Shown here: one piece after another, positions 9,490-18,693 of the stretch
How the letters are laid out: every line of letters begins with the position of its first letter
Numbering within the stretch: the stretch's first letter is position 1
Source of the DNA: Chromatiales bacterium
GTDB taxonomy: Bacteria; Pseudomonadota; Gammaproteobacteria; Thiohalomonadales; Thiohalomonadaceae
Reading direction: 5' to 3'
DNA: 48,676 bases
Assembly: GCA_003251535.1 (NCBI GenBank)
Contig: QKFD01000025.1
Location: forward strand, 1 to 48,676
The notes under the pieces: model-generated
Seen by the model: only the letters and a program-made list of their open reading frames with translations
Told to the model about the DNA's origin: nothing
Databases searched by the model: none
Program-made: the position numbers and the translations under genes

Positions 9490-10842
9490 GTGAGCACTCC
9501 CCGCTCCGTTGTCGCCGACGCACTAGCAGCCGGCAAGCTGACTGAACTAAAACAGCGCCTCCTCTTCCTTTTGGGGGCGCTCTTAGTTTATCGGATTGGT
9601 ACGCACATTCCGGTTCCGGGTATTAACCCGGTTGCTTTAGCGGAGATGTTCAGGCAACAGTCCGGCACCATCCTGGACATGTTTAACATGTTTTCCGGTG
9701 GTGCACTCCAACGCTTATCTGTATTTGCGCTTGGGGTTATGCCCTACATCTCAGCCTCAATTATTGTTCAGCTGCTGACCAAAGTGGTTCCCTATTTGGA
9801 GCAGCTCAATAAAGAAGGCGCAGCGGGTCGGCGCAAGGTGACTCAATACACCCGGTTGGGTACCTTGGTCTTGGCGACATTCCAAGGGTTAGGTATTGCC
9901 GTGGCTCTAGAGTCACAGCAGGCCGGGGGTATGTCGGTTGTTATGGACCCTGGCTTTTCGTTCCGTTTTACAGCAGTGGTGACGTTGGTGACCGGTACCA
10001 TGTTCCTGATGTGGCTTGGCGAACAGGTCACTGAAAGAGGCATTGGTAACGGCATCTCGATGATCATCTTCTCCGGCATTGTCGCCGGGCTGCCCCGCGC
10101 TATTGGGGGAACCCTTGAACTGGCGCGTACTGGCGAATTGAATGCTGGGTTGGTGCTGTTGCTGTTTGCTTTGGCAGTGGTGGTAACCGGTCTAGTCGTC
10201 TTCGTTGAGCGGGGGCAGCGCCGGATCACGGTCAACTATGCCAAGAGGCAGGTTGGTCGGAAGATGTTTGCTGGACAGTCTAGTCACTTGCCTTTGAAGG
10301 TAAACATGGCGGGGGTCATTCCGCCCATTTTTGCCTCTTCTCTTATCCTGTTTCCTGCGACCGTAGCGAGTTGGTTTGGCACGGGAGGCGGGTGGAGTTG
10401 GTTGCAGGATTTGGCGTCCGGCTTCTCTCCAGGGCAGCCACTGTATGTCATGGCCTATGCCGCGTTGATCATCTTCTTCTGTTTCTTTTATACCGCTCTC
10501 ATGTTTGATCCGCGGGAGACGGCAGAGAATCTTAAGAAGTCCGGAGCGCTGGTGCCCGGGATTCGTCCCGGTGAGCAGACGGCCAGATATATCGACGGGA
10601 TTCTTGGGCGCCTCACATTAGCCGGGGCCGTTTACATCACGGCTGTATGTTTGCTACCTGAGTTTTTGATCCTCTACTGGCACGTGCCATTCTATTTTGG
10701 TGGTACTTCGCTTCTCATCATCGTAGTGGTGGTGATGGACTTCATGGCGCAAGCTCAAGCCCACCTGATGTCTCATCAGTATGAGGGGCTGATGCGTAAA
10801 GCCAATTTGAAGGGGCACGGCCGTTCGGGCCTGTTGCGCTGA
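9490..10842 (+). CDS. secY: Protein translocase subunit SecY
   Basis: SecY forms the channel of the Sec translocon in the inner membrane, with SecE and SecG. The 450-residue protein has the expected ten membrane segments, beginning with [20 protein letters not shown], and the conserved [11 protein letters not shown] and [12 protein letters not shown] stretches. It starts with GTG directly after the rplO TAA (no intervening base), a sign of tight coupling. The stretch [20 protein letters not shown] precedes the cytoplasmic loop that contacts ribosome and SecA. Confidence 0.98.
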   Translation: MSTPRSVVADALAAGKLTELKQRLLFLLGALLVYRIGTHIPVPGINPVALAEMFRQQSGTILDMFNMFSGGALQRLSVFALGVMPYISASIIVQLLTKVVPYLEQLNKEGAAGRRKVTQYTRLGTLVLATFQGLGIAVALESQQAGGMSVVMDPGFSFRFTAVVTLVTGTMFLMWLGEQVTERGIGNGISMIIFSGIVAGLPRAIGGTLELARTGELNAGLVLLLFALAVVVTGLVVFVERGQRRITVNYAKRQVGRKMFAGQSSHLPLKVNMAGVIPPIFASSLILFPATVASWFGTGGGWSWLQDLASGFSPGQPLYVMAYAALIIFFCFFYTALMFDPRETAENLKKSGALVPGIRPGEQTARYIDGILGRLTLAGAVYITAVCLLPEFLILYWHVPFYFGGTSLLIIVVVVMDFMAQAQAHLMSHQYEGLMRKANLKGHGRSGLLR

Positions 10843-10875
10843 CCTTAGGCCCGTCTGTTTTTTAGGAGAACTGCA

Positions 10876-10992
10876 ATGAAAGTCCGTGCTTCTGTTAAGA
10901 AGATTTGCCGTAACTGTAAGATTATCCGCCGCAACGGGGTTGTGCGGGTGATCTGTTCTACCGATGCCCGCCATAAACAGCGCCAGGGCTGA
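10876..10992 (+). CDS. rpmJ: 50S ribosomal protein L36 (zinc-binding form)
   Basis: A 38-residue frame, [20 protein letters not shown] at its start and ending in ARHKQRQG, is bacterial L36. The zinc ligands CxxC, a third Cys (VICST) and the His of ARHKQ are all present, so this is the zinc-ribbon form. AGGAGAACTGCA before the ATG is a good ribosome binding site. It is the last gene of the spc operon, following secY as in E. coli. Confidence 0.97.
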   Translation: MKVRASVKKICRNCKIIRRNGVVRVICSTDARHKQRQG

Positions 10993-11000
10993 AGTAACTC

Positions 11001-11029
11001 TTGATCAAGGCCGTATAAACGGCTATTAT
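11001..11029 (+). promoter_or_regulatory. Putative sigma-70 promoter of the alpha operon
   Basis: TTGATC (11001-11006) and TATTAT (11024-11029) are separated by 17 bases, close to the sigma-70 consensus, and lie 54 bases before rpsM at the spc-alpha border. The spacer contains a small dyad, GCCGT-ataa-ACGGC (11010-11023), which could be a weak hairpin ending the spc transcript or an operator. Confidence 0.7.
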
Positions 11030-11082
11030 TTCCCGTTTCCGCCGCCGCGGCGAGACGTTATCGTGGTATAGGGAGTGGCTCA

Positions 11083-11439
11083 ATGGCCCGTATTGCTGGC
11101 ATCAATATCCCCGTTCAAAAACACGCGGAAATCGCACTGACTGCGATTTACGGTGTGGGGCGTAACCGCGCTAAGAAGATCTGCGAAGCCGCTGGCGTGC
11201 GTCCCCAAGCTAAGATTAAAGATCTTAGTGAAGCGGAGATTGAGGCGTTGCGCACCGAAGTCGGTAAGTTTACCGTCGAAGGTGATCTGCGCCGTGAAGT
11301 TTCTATGAACATCAAGCGGTTGATGGACCTAGGCTGCTATCGCGGATTGCGTCACCGCCGCGGCCTGCCGGTGCGTGGTCAGCGGACTCGTACCAACGCA
11401 CGCACCCGTAAGGGGCCGCGTCGGCCCATCAAGAAGTAA
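11083..11439 (+). CDS. rpsM: 30S ribosomal protein S13
   Basis: The 118-residue product starts [20 protein letters not shown] and ends in the basic tail [16 protein letters not shown] that touches P-site t[22 protein letters not shown] is the S13 signature. S13 forms inter-subunit bridges with L5. It is the first gene of the alpha operon. In E. coli S4 represses this operon by binding an mRNA pseudoknot at the rpsM start; no such structure was worked out here. Confidence 0.98.
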   Translation: MARIAGINIPVQKHAEIALTAIYGVGRNRAKKICEAAGVRPQAKIKDLSEAEIEALRTEVGKFTVEGDLRREVSMNIKRLMDLGCYRGLRHRRGLPVRGQRTRTNARTRKGPRRPIKK

Positions 11440-11464
11440 TCGGCAATCCATTTAGAGAGCGGAC

Positions 11465-11860
11465 ATGGCCAAGGCATCAGCGAGCAACCGCGTTCGGAAG
11501 AAGGTAAAGAAGAACGTGGTAGATGGGGTGGCTCACATTCACGCCTCCTTCAATAACACTATCATCACCATCACCGACCGGCAGGGCAATACGCTGTGCT
11601 GGGCAACCTCCGGTGGTTCAGGTTTCCGTGGCTCCCGTAAGAGCACGCCTTTCGCTGCGCAGGTTGCAGCAGAGAAGGCCGGTGCGCAAGCGCTGGAGTA
11701 CGGAATGAAGAACCTTGAAGTTTTGGTTAAAGGACCCGGACCGGGTCGTGAGTCTGCCGTTCGGGCGCTCAATGCCAAGGGCTTTAAGATTACCAATATC
11801 GCCGACGTGACGCCGATCCCCCATAACGGGTGTCGTCCGCCGAAGAAGCGCCGCGTATAA
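11465..11860 (+). CDS. rpsK: 30S ribosomal protein S11
   Basis: S11 of 131 residues, with the basic N-terminus, [19 protein letters not shown] and the C-terminal [16 protein letters not shown], all diagnostic. It lies on the 30S platform by the Shine-Dalgarno helix. The Asn-Gly of PHNGCRPP, the isoaspartate site in E. coli S11, is kept. Confidence 0.98.
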   Translation: MAKASASNRVRKKVKKNVVDGVAHIHASFNNTIITITDRQGNTLCWATSGGSGFRGSRKSTPFAAQVAAEKAGAQALEYGMKNLEVLVKGPGPGRESAVRALNAKGFKITNIADVTPIPHNGCRPPKKRRV

Positions 11861-11876
11861 GTCAGGAGACCGAAAG

Positions 11877-12503
11877 TTGGCTAGGTATATCGGTTCCAAA
11901 TGCCGTCAGTGCCGCCGTGAAGGTGAGAAACTCTTCCTCAAGGGCGAGAAATGCTACAGCTCTAAGTGCCCCGTTGAGAATCGGGCCTTTCCTCCGGGGC
12001 AGCACGGGCAACGCCGGGGTCGTCTCTCTGACTATGCACGTCAGCTCCGAGAGAAGCAGAAGCTGCGCCGTATCTATGGCGTGCTAGAGGGGCAGTTCCG
12101 CCTCTATTATCAGGAAGCTGATCGTCGTCGTGGTTCCACCGGCGAGAACCTGTTGCAGCTTCTCGAATCCCGTTTGGATAACGTCGTTTATCGCATGGGA
12201 TTTGGGGTTTCAAGAACCGAAGCTCGCCAACTTGTTCGGCATGACGGAATCACCGTTAACGGTCGCAAGGTTAACATCCCGTCTTATCAGGTGGCTCCTG
12301 GGGATGTTGTGGCAGTCGCAGAGCGTGCTAAGGAGCAGTTGCGGATTAAGGCATCCGTTGATCTTGCTCAGCAGCGCGGCCTCCCCGACTGGATTGACGT
12401 GGACGCCAATAAGTTCTCCGGTGTGTTCAAGTCACGTCCGGAGCGTGGCGAACTGCCAGCCGAGATTAACGAGCAGCTCGTGGTCGAGCTTTACTCTAAG
12501 TAA
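11877..12503 (+). CDS. rpsD: 30S ribosomal protein S4 (zinc-ribbon form, TTG start)
   Basis: This 208-residue S4 is an assembly initiator of the 30S subunit. It must start with TTG at 11877: this gives the universal MARYIGSKC opening, and CAGGAGACC lies correctly upstream. The N-terminus has [12 protein letters not shown] and [13 protein letters not shown], so it is the Cys-containing zinc-binding form; E. coli S4 lacks this set. The S4 RNA-binding domain, with [20 protein letters not shown] and [17 protein letters not shown], lies at about residues 97-135. A rare start codon on a feedback regulator may hold its synthesis down. Confidence 0.97.
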   Translation: MARYIGSKCRQCRREGEKLFLKGEKCYSSKCPVENRAFPPGQHGQRRGRLSDYARQLREKQKLRRIYGVLEGQFRLYYQEADRRRGSTGENLLQLLESRLDNVVYRMGFGVSRTEARQLVRHDGITVNGRKVNIPSYQVAPGDVVAVAERAKEQLRIKASVDLAQQRGLPDWIDVDANKFSGVFKSRPERGELPAEINEQLVVELYSK

Positions 12504-12549
12504 TCGACCCGTTAGCCGTTAGGTTCGGCAAAGTCAGAGAGGATCGTTC

Positions 12550-13557
12550 ATGCAGGGCTCTGTTGGAGAACTACTGAAGCCGCGCCTGGTCGGTGTACAA
12601 AAAGTCACCGAAAATTGTGCCAAGGTGACCTTGGAACCTCTGGAAAGGGGGTTTGGTCACACGCTGGGCAATGCGCTTCGGCGAATCTTGCTCTCGTCCA
12701 TGGTTGGGGCCGCAGTGGTTGAGGCGGAGATCGAGGGGGTTGTGCACGAGTACACCACCGTTGAGGGCGTGCAGGAGGATGTTATAGAGATCCTGCTCAA
12801 CCTCAAGGGTATCTCCGCTCGGTTGCATAACCGGGACGAGGTTACTCTCACCCTGTCCAAGAAGGGACCTGGGGTTGTGACTGCTGCCGACATTGCGCTG
12901 GATCACGACATTGAGCTGATGAATCCCGAACATGTGATTGCTCACCTGACTAAAGAAGGTGAGTTGAACATGCAGCTTAAGTTTGCCAAGGGCGTGGGCT
13001 ATCAGCCGGCAGGACAGCGTAATAACCCGGAAGACGAGAGTCGCCCGTTGGGGCGGTTGCAGCTCGATGCTTCTTTCAGTCCCATTCGCCGTGTTTCTTA
13101 TGTGGTAGAGGCTGCGCGTGTTGAGCAGCGCACTAACCTCGATAAGCTTGTCATGGAGATTGAGACTAACGGCACTATCGAGGCTGATGAGGCGATTCGG
13201 CGGGCGGCCACCATTCTTCAGGATCAGTTGTCCGCCTTTGTGGACCTCAAAGGTAAGGAAGAGGCTAAGCCGGAAGCGCACGAGCCGGATATTGATCCTA
13301 TTCTCTTGCGTCCGGTGGATGACCTGGAGCTTACAGTTCGTTCGGCTAACTGTCTCAAAGCCGAGAATATTTTCTACATCGGCGACCTCATTCAGCGTAC
13401 CGAAGTGGAGCTGTTGAAGACCCCTAATCTGGGTAAGAAGTCGCTGACTGAGATTAAAGACGTTTTGGCGTCTCGCGGGTTGTCACTTGGGATGCGCTTA
13501 GAGAACTGGCCGCCGGCAAGTCTGCGCAATAAAGATGAAGAGAAGGCCGGCGCCTAA
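12550..13557 (+). CDS. rpoA: RNA polymerase alpha subunit
   Basis: The 335-residue alpha subunit has the N-terminal dimerisation domain ([20 protein letters not shown] at about residues 28-47) and the C-terminal domain that binds UP elements and activators ([18 protein letters not shown] and [13 protein letters not shown]). The linker is followed by the typical [17 protein letters not shown]. It is a few residues longer than E. coli RpoA (329). Position between rpsD and rplQ is the standard alpha-operon order. Confidence 0.98.
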   Translation: MQGSVGELLKPRLVGVQKVTENCAKVTLEPLERGFGHTLGNALRRILLSSMVGAAVVEAEIEGVVHEYTTVEGVQEDVIEILLNLKGISARLHNRDEVTLTLSKKGPGVVTAADIALDHDIELMNPEHVIAHLTKEGELNMQLKFAKGVGYQPAGQRNNPEDESRPLGRLQLDASFSPIRRVSYVVEAARVEQRTNLDKLVMEIETNGTIEADEAIRRAATILQDQLSAFVDLKGKEEAKPEAHEPDIDPILLRPVDDLELTVRSANCLKAENIFYIGDLIQRTEVELLKTPNLGKKSLTEIKDVLASRGLSLGMRLENWPPASLRNKDEEKAGA

Positions 13558-13610
13558 ACGATGGGCCGCTAGTAGCCGAAATTACACGCAAAGATTAAAA
13601 GGGTAATACT

Positions 13611-14003
13611 ATGCGTCATCGTAACTCTGGCCGGCAGTTAAGCCGCAACAGCGCCCATCGCAAGGCAATGTTCCGTAATATGGCGGCCTCGCTGTTCCGC
13701 CATGAAATCATCAAGACTACTTTGCCTAAGGCGAAGGAGCTGCGGCGCGTTGCCGAACCTCTTATCACCATGGCCAAGCAGGATAACGTGGCTCGCCGTC
13801 GGCTTGCCTTCAGCCGCATGCGCGACCGGGACATGGTGACCAAACTCTTTAATGAGTTGGCTCCCCGCTATCAGGGGCGTCCGGGTGGTTATCTCCGTAT
13901 CCTCAAGTGCGGTTTCCGCCCCGGGGATAGTGCGCCGATGGCGATCGTGGAGTTGGTTGATCGTCCGGCTGGTGCCGATAGCGAAGTCTTCTCTGAAGAT
14001 TGA
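13611..14003 (+). CDS. rplQ: 50S ribosomal protein L17
   Basis: L17 of 130 residues starts [20 protein letters not shown] and contains [20 protein letters not shown] and [20 protein letters not shown]. It lies near the tunnel exit. It ends the alpha operon and is followed by a strong bidirectional terminator. GGGTAATACT is a modest ribosome binding site. Confidence 0.97.
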   Translation: MRHRNSGRQLSRNSAHRKAMFRNMAASLFRHEIIKTTLPKAKELRRVAEPLITMAKQDNVARRRLAFSRMRDRDMVTKLFNELAPRYQGRPGGYLRILKCGFRPGDSAPMAIVELVDRPAGADSEVFSED

Positions 14004-14023
14004 GTCGCTGCTGTTTTGTAGTT

Positions 14024-14052
14024 AAAAAAAGCCGGGCATTGCCCGGCTTTTT
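14024..14052. terminator. Bidirectional intrinsic terminator
   Basis: GCCGGGC-att-GCCCGGC (14031-14047) is flanked by seven A on the left and five T on the right, so it can end transcription in both directions: the alpha operon from the left and the alkylation-repair operon from the right. Confidence 0.95.
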
Positions 14053-14078
14053 GCGTTAAGGGGAGATTGAAAGGGGAG

Positions 14079-14808
14079 CTATTGGTTTTTTTACCGTGCG
14101 CCAACCAGTATTTTCTCTCCTCATGCGGCAGGCGCTCTATGGCATACCGCAACATGGTTCTTGGCATTTCGTAGGCGTGTTGTTCTAGGAAATGCCGCAA
14201 GTAGCGAGCATCGAGTTTACCCATTTCTCTCAACATCCATCCGCTTGCCTTATGAATGAGGGGCGCACTATCTGTCAGTAGCGTTTCACTCAATTGATAG
14301 GTGGGTTCCCATATCCCCCGCTTTAAGAAGTGAAACGTTGCCATGATGGCAATGCGGCGTTCCCACAGTGCTTTGCTCTTAGCGAGCTGATGCAGCAGCG
14401 TTAGGTCTTGGGCATAGAGCCATCCGCCTATAATCTCTTCAGCGGAAGCGTCCACTAAATCCCAATTGTTGATGTACGGGGTATGAGCTAAGTAGAAGTG
14501 GAAGATCGCCTTACGCTCCATTTCTGTTCCCCGTTCAAATTGCGCCACTAAGATCAGTAATGCTAGTAATCTTTCTTCATGCCAAGGAGAGGTGATGAGC
14601 GATTCTATGACTTTACGGTCGGCGTTTCGTTGTGTTTTAGCAATACGGCGAATAGGGGGAACCGTGATCCCTAAAAAACCTCGCCCTCGCCATATTCGCC
14701 TGGACCCGTTTTGAAAAAGCGCGCTAATACCCTCGCTTTTTCAGGATTGGCATGGGCTCGTAACTGGCGCTTTAGTTGAGGCAATGAGAGTGGTTGAGAG
14801 GGGACCAT
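14079..14808 (-). pseudogene. AlkD-type DNA alkylation repair gene, split by a frameshift
   Basis: The 5' piece starts at ATG 14808 ([20 protein letters not shown]) and runs 45 codons to TAG 14671-14673. The stop lies in a run of six A/T bases (14673-14678); one more base would continue the frame as [20 protein letters not shown] and on into the large second piece. That piece contains NNWDLVDASAEEIIG and ends near ERKYWLAHGK, as in AlkD-like HEAT-repeat glycosylases that remove alkylated bases. As read, the second piece runs on through the terminator into rplQ antisense (to 13889); one extra base in the seven-base run at 14086-14092 would end it at 14079. Two single-base losses in homopolymers suggest sequencing error, but a real pseudogene is possible. 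The gene is clearly more AT-rich than its neighbours. It follows mutM by 41 bases. Confidence 0.85.
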
Positions 14809-14849
14809 AGACGCATTTTCTGTCGTTTTTGGTAGTGCTCACTTTTCCT

Positions 14850-15665
14850 TCATCGTTGGCAGTGGGGGCAGTAGTAGGTGGCCCGCTGTCCCAGCCGAGT
14901 CATGCGTAATGGTGTGGTACAGCGGGGGCATGGTTGTTGGTCGCGGCCATATACATTGAGCTGTTGGGCAAAATACCCCGGACGCCCATCCCCCCCTACA
15001 AAGTCACGTAAGGTGGTTCCTCCAGCCGCAATGGCCTCTGTGAGGACTTGGCGAATCGCCGCTACGAGACGTTGGATGCGTGGCCTCGAAAGTGTGGCCG
15101 CTTGTCGTTCCGGATGGATGCCTGCGAGGTAGAGGGCCTCATTCGCATAGATGTTGCCTACCCCTACCACTACCTTGGAGTCCATGATGAAGGTTTTGAT
15201 GGGTGCCTTGCGGTTACGGGTACGCTGATAGAGATAGGTGGTTGTGAACTCCTCCGCTAACGGTTCTGGTCCCAGGGCGGCGAGTAGCGGATGCTGGCTA
15301 GGCTCTTCTTGGCACCATAGAACGGCGCCAAATCTGCGCGGATCGGTGAGGCGCAGGCAGCTGCCGCTATCAAGACAGATATCGAGATGGTCGTGCTTGC
15401 CCGGGGCAGTGGCGGCATTCACTAGGCGTAAACTACCTGACATGCCGAGATGGAGGATCAACGTACCGTGCTTAAAAGGCAGCAGCAGATATTTCCCGCG
15501 CCTTAACACCTCATTGACTGCATATCCTCGAAGGTATTTTTCAAGGTCTGGCTCTACGGGCCAACGCAGGCGCGGGTTACGTACGACCACCGCCGAGATG
15601 GTGCGCCCCTTCAAGTGAGGTTCAATTCCGCGTCTAGTTGTCTCTACTTCAGGGAGTTCTGGCAT
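14850..15665 (-). CDS. mutM: Formamidopyrimidine-DNA glycosylase
   Basis: MutM removes 8-oxoguanine and formamidopyrimidines from DNA and cuts the abasic site. The 271-residue protein starts with the catalytic PELPEVET (Pro at position 2 after Met removal, then Glu), has the conserved Lys in LRRGKYLLL, the helix-two-turn-helix stretch VVGVGNIYANEALYLAGIHP, and a C-terminal zinc finger with CPRC and CPHC. All catalytic residues are present. It starts 21 bases after the DUF4340 gene stop and is probably in the same transcript as the ABC transporter genes. Confidence 0.98.
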   Translation of the reverse strand: MPELPEVETTRRGIEPHLKGRTISAVVVRNPRLRWPVEPDLEKYLRGYAVNEVLRRGKYLLLPFKHGTLILHLGMSGSLRLVNAATAPGKHDHLDICLDSGSCLRLTDPRRFGAVLWCQEEPSQHPLLAALGPEPLAEEFTTTYLYQRTRNRKAPIKTFIMDSKVVVGVGNIYANEALYLAGIHPERQAATLSRPRIQRLVAAIRQVLTEAIAAGGTTLRDFVGGDGRPGYFAQQLNVYGRDQQPCPRCTTPLRMTRLGQRATYYCPHCQR

Positions 15666-15686
15666 TGACCGGCGGTGTTGGCAAAC

Positions 15687-16544
15687 TTAAGGGGAGGTGG
15701 ACTGCTGCCCACTATTTATGCGCAATAATGTTTCTTTGCTGGCCGCTGGTAGTCGCCAAGCCAATCCTAGGTCAGGGCGTACCAGTAGTAAGTCATCGGG
15801 CTGATCTACCACAACAAAATGTATAGGTTCATTCGCCCCTGCGATTGAAAGCGTGATGTCAGTACCCATCGTATCACCGCTATGACGTTCCACCTGGATG
15901 GCCTGGGCGTGGCGCCACTCCTCTAGGAGATCGTTGATTTGATCCGGGGTGAGGGCATCCGGGGGTTCCACCTGCCAGCGTCCCTCAGCATGGTGTAGTG
16001 TTATTTTGGGTAACTGCAATGCAGTGATCTCTGCATCGGGTGGTAACGGGTTGAGGGCCACCAAGGTGGTGGCATCCCCGGCGACGTGATAGTAATTATT
16101 GTCGCGGATGAGATGTATGGTGTCAGCGAGTCGTACATAGCGGCGCTGCTCCAATGAGTTTTGATCGCCAAAGGCGATGCTTTGGTCGTTTAGCTCCAGT
16201 TGGAGCCGTGGTGGAGAGAGACCATAGCGAGGTAGCTCCTGCTCATTGGCGGGAAAGGCTGACAGGCTTTGGGCTTGGGCGATCTCAAGGATCCCATCTA
16301 CCCGAAAGGGGTTGGCTGCCACCGTGAAGGGGGCAACCAGACGCCAGCCATCTTGCGTACGGTGTAGTTCAATGGGCGGGGTGTCAGCCTGCTGAATGCG
16401 GATCGAGTTGATGGCAGAGGGTTGTAGTGTGGTCAGGCGCTGCGCTGGTGCTGGCGGCGTCTTGCCGGGTTCTAACCAGGCGACCACGCCGAGCAGTGTC
16501 ACTATCAGCAACAGACCGATATTGAGCAGGATGCGTTTGCCCAT
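15687..16544 (-). CDS. DUF4340 domain protein, partner of the GldG-type transporter
   Basis: The 285-residue product has one N-terminal membrane segment (ILLNIGLLLIVTLLGVVAW, about residues 4-22) and a large periplasmic part of DUF4340 type, a repeated fold found next to GldG genes. The start at 16544 is chosen because ATG overlaps the upstream TGA (TGATG); a longer in-frame version from 16718 would run over the GldG gene. Features such as DGWRLVAPFTVAAN and RYVRLADTIHLI fit the family. No enzymatic motif is visible; the family function is unknown. Confidence 0.88.
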   Translation of the reverse strand: MGKRILLNIGLLLIVTLLGVVAWLEPGKTPPAPAQRLTTLQPSAINSIRIQQADTPPIELHRTQDGWRLVAPFTVAANPFRVDGILEIAQAQSLSAFPANEQELPRYGLSPPRLQLELNDQSIAFGDQNSLEQRRYVRLADTIHLIRDNNYYHVAGDATTLVALNPLPPDAEITALQLPKITLHHAEGRWQVEPPDALTPDQINDLLEEWRHAQAIQVERHSGDTMGTDITLSIAGANEPIHFVVVDQPDDLLLVRPDLGLAWRLPAASKETLLRINSGQQSTSP

Positions 16545-17935
16545 CACTGTTTCCGCCGCTTCAACCAGATCCCGATACCTGCTGCCACCAACAAGAGGGG
16601 GAGCGCTATTAGGAGGACGAGGGCGATCAGGATGCGTTTGCCATCGGATAGCTCCAGGTGGAGATCTGGCGCCGGTCGCGGTGGGATCTGTACCAACTGA
16701 TCGTCGCGGGTCAACCAATTGAGGATGCGTAGGCCTAGGTCGAGGTTGGCCCCGTTACCGAGGTAGGCGTTGGAGAGAAAGTCGCCATCCCCCACCACCA
16801 CCGCGCGCTGTTCCGGCGGGGCTCTCCCCTCTTCTTCCGTCACCTCTTGCTCCTGGCCAGGGTGAGGTATCGGGCGAGTCAGGGCGTAGCCAATCACCAA
16901 CGGGCCAGCGTGGTCGCTGTCGGCATCAAAGCGGATGGTCCCTTCGATGGGTCCACTCTCGGACCAGCTATTGTCCACGGTGGTGAGGATGGGCTCTGCA
17001 CTCCAGATATCCCCCACGGCGCGTAGGCCACTGGCACGGGGGAATAGCGTGAGTTGGTCTAACCCGGCCACTATCGGTTGATTGGGATACTCGCCGATCA
17101 CGGTGAAATCGGGCTGCGGCAAGCCAAGCAATTGGGTTGTGGGGTCCACGACGACGCCTGGGATCTGTTCAATCCCAAGCTGTTCCGCGATCAGCTCCAG
17201 ACCACCCTTCTGTTCAGGCTCTGCTAACCAGAGTAGATGACCTCCCCGAGCCAGGTAGTCGTTGATGAGCGTCAGCTCTCCAGGGAGCAACGCCACCTGA
17301 GGTGCCGCAATCACCAGGACACTGATATCACTGGGGATGGCCCGTTCCGTGGTGAGATTGAGTGGCAGCGTCTCAATCCCCTTCCCGGCCAGTTGTCTAC
17401 CAAACTCCCCTAGATCATGGTTGGCCTCCCCTTGGGGGTTACGTTCGCCATGACCAGCGAGGAAGGCGACACGCCGTTCCCCGCCGCGTGCTAGTCGCTC
17501 CAATGCCTGGGTGATGGCGGCCTCGTCCAGAGATCGCACCTGCTCATGGCGGGCGCCATATTCAATGACCAGCTCACCATCCACCATGATGCCTAGCTCT
17601 CTCACCTGATCCGGGGCGCGATCGGGATCGACGAAACTGAGGCTCATGTTGGGCGCCTTACGTTGATAGCGCCCGATTAACTCCTTAATCGCCTGGCGAA
17701 CCCCAGACACCTCACTGTCGCGGGCGTAGGCCGTGACGGTGATGGGATCCGCCATCCGCGTGAGCAGGCTCTGGCTGGCCTCTGAGAGGGTATTGCGCCC
17801 CGCAGCGGTCCAATCAGTCTGGAGGTGGTAGCGGGTGCTCAGCCAACCCAACAGGAGTAGGGCGGCGATGAACAGGATGGCGAAGGTGGCCGAATGTAAC
17901 CGCAATAGGCGTCGGCTCTGGCGGGTGATTTCCAT
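16544..17935 (-). CDS. GldG-like ABC-type transport auxiliary protein
   Basis: This 463-residue protein has an N-terminal membrane segment (ATFAILFIAALLLLGWLSTR), a large periplasmic domain of the GldG/ABC-type uncharacterised transport family with VAFLAGHGERNPQGEAN and LLWLAEPEQKGG, and a second membrane segment at the C-terminus (ILIALVLLIALPLLLVAAGI). GldG works with GldA and GldF in Bacteroidetes gliding, but in proteobacteria the same cassette occurs without gliding and its substrate is unknown. Both ends overlap neighbours in TGATG, so the cassette is translated as a unit. Confidence 0.9.
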   Translation of the reverse strand: MEITRQSRRLLRLHSATFAILFIAALLLLGWLSTRYHLQTDWTAAGRNTLSEASQSLLTRMADPITVTAYARDSEVSGVRQAIKELIGRYQRKAPNMSLSFVDPDRAPDQVRELGIMVDGELVIEYGARHEQVRSLDEAAITQALERLARGGERRVAFLAGHGERNPQGEANHDLGEFGRQLAGKGIETLPLNLTTERAIPSDISVLVIAAPQVALLPGELTLINDYLARGGHLLWLAEPEQKGGLELIAEQLGIEQIPGVVVDPTTQLLGLPQPDFTVIGEYPNQPIVAGLDQLTLFPRASGLRAVGDIWSAEPILTTVDNSWSESGPIEGTIRFDADSDHAGPLVIGYALTRPIPHPGQEQEVTEEEGRAPPEQRAVVVGDGDFLSNAYLGNGANLDLGLRILNWLTRDDQLVQIPPRPAPDLHLELSDGKRILIALVLLIALPLLLVAAGIGIWLKRRKQ

Positions 17936-18693
17936 CAGTGCTGCAACCGGTCGTTGTCCAGGCGGCGCACACTAAAGACTAAGAACGCCGCGATGAAGAG
18001 GAGGAAATAGGCGAGATCGGCGGTATCGAATACCCCGCGCAACAGGGCGCCATAGTGGCGTTGAAGCGACAACCAGGAGAGCACGCTGGCCTGTTGATCG
18101 CTGGCACGGGTACCGGCCCAGTCGATGATCCAGATGAACAGGACCAAGCCGAAGCTCCCCACCGCGGCGATGGTCGGTTGGGCTGTAAGGGTCGATACCC
18201 ACAGGCCGGCGGCCCCGAAGGCGGCAAGGAGCAGGGCCAGGGCCAGAAAGCCCGCCGCTAGTAGGCCAAAGTCGAGGCCGCCACCCAGGGTGAGGGAGAG
18301 TGGCATGAGCGCCAATAGCCCCAACATGACAGCAAAGAAGCCCAACAGGCCGAGATATTTGCCCAGGATGATCTCAGTCATGGAGAGGGGCGCGGAGAAG
18401 AGCAGTGGCAGGGTGCGGGCGCGTCGCTCTTCACTGATAAGGCGCATCGATAGCAGCGGCACCACCAGCATGAGCACTATGGCAGCGGTGGCGAGCACCG
18501 GCATAACCACCACCTCGGTGACCCCAGGGGCGTTCTCCATCAGCGCCAGCTGGGCCTGTACCGCCATGTATTGATCCAGTTGGGCCAGAAATAGCCAGGC
18601 CATGATGAATGACACGACCGCCAGCACCAGCCAGGCCAGGGGCGAGAGAAACAGCGAGCGGAGTTCTCGGGCGGCAATATGAAATATCATCAT
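17935..18693 (-). CDS. GldF-like ABC transporter permease
   Basis: The 252-residue permease is of the ABC-2 type, with about six membrane segments, the first being LAWLVLAVVSFIMAWLFLAQ. The segment MRLISEERRARTLPLLFSAP followed by LSMTEIILGKY is characteristic of GldF and other ABC-2 permeases. Its ATG overlaps the stop of the ATPase gene (ATGA), and its stop overlaps the GldG gene (TGATG). Confidence 0.93.
   Translation of the reverse strand: MMIFHIAARELRSLFLSPLAWLVLAVVSFIMAWLFLAQLDQYMAVQAQLALMENAPGVTEVVVMPVLATAAIVLMLVVPLLSMRLISEERRARTLPLLFSAPLSMTEIILGKYLGLLGFFAVMLGLLALMPLSLTLGGGLDFGLLAAGFLALALLLAAFGAAGLWVSTLTAQPTIAAVGSFGLVLFIWIIDWAGTRASDQQASVLSWLSLQRHYGALLRGVFDTADLAYFLLFIAAFLVFSVRRLDNDRLQH

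Noticed and set aside
13889-14078. Extension of the AlkD-like frame through the terminator into rplQ antisense
   Set aside because: It reads through a strong bidirectional terminator and has no similarity to AlkD ends; an indel in the seven-base run explains it better.
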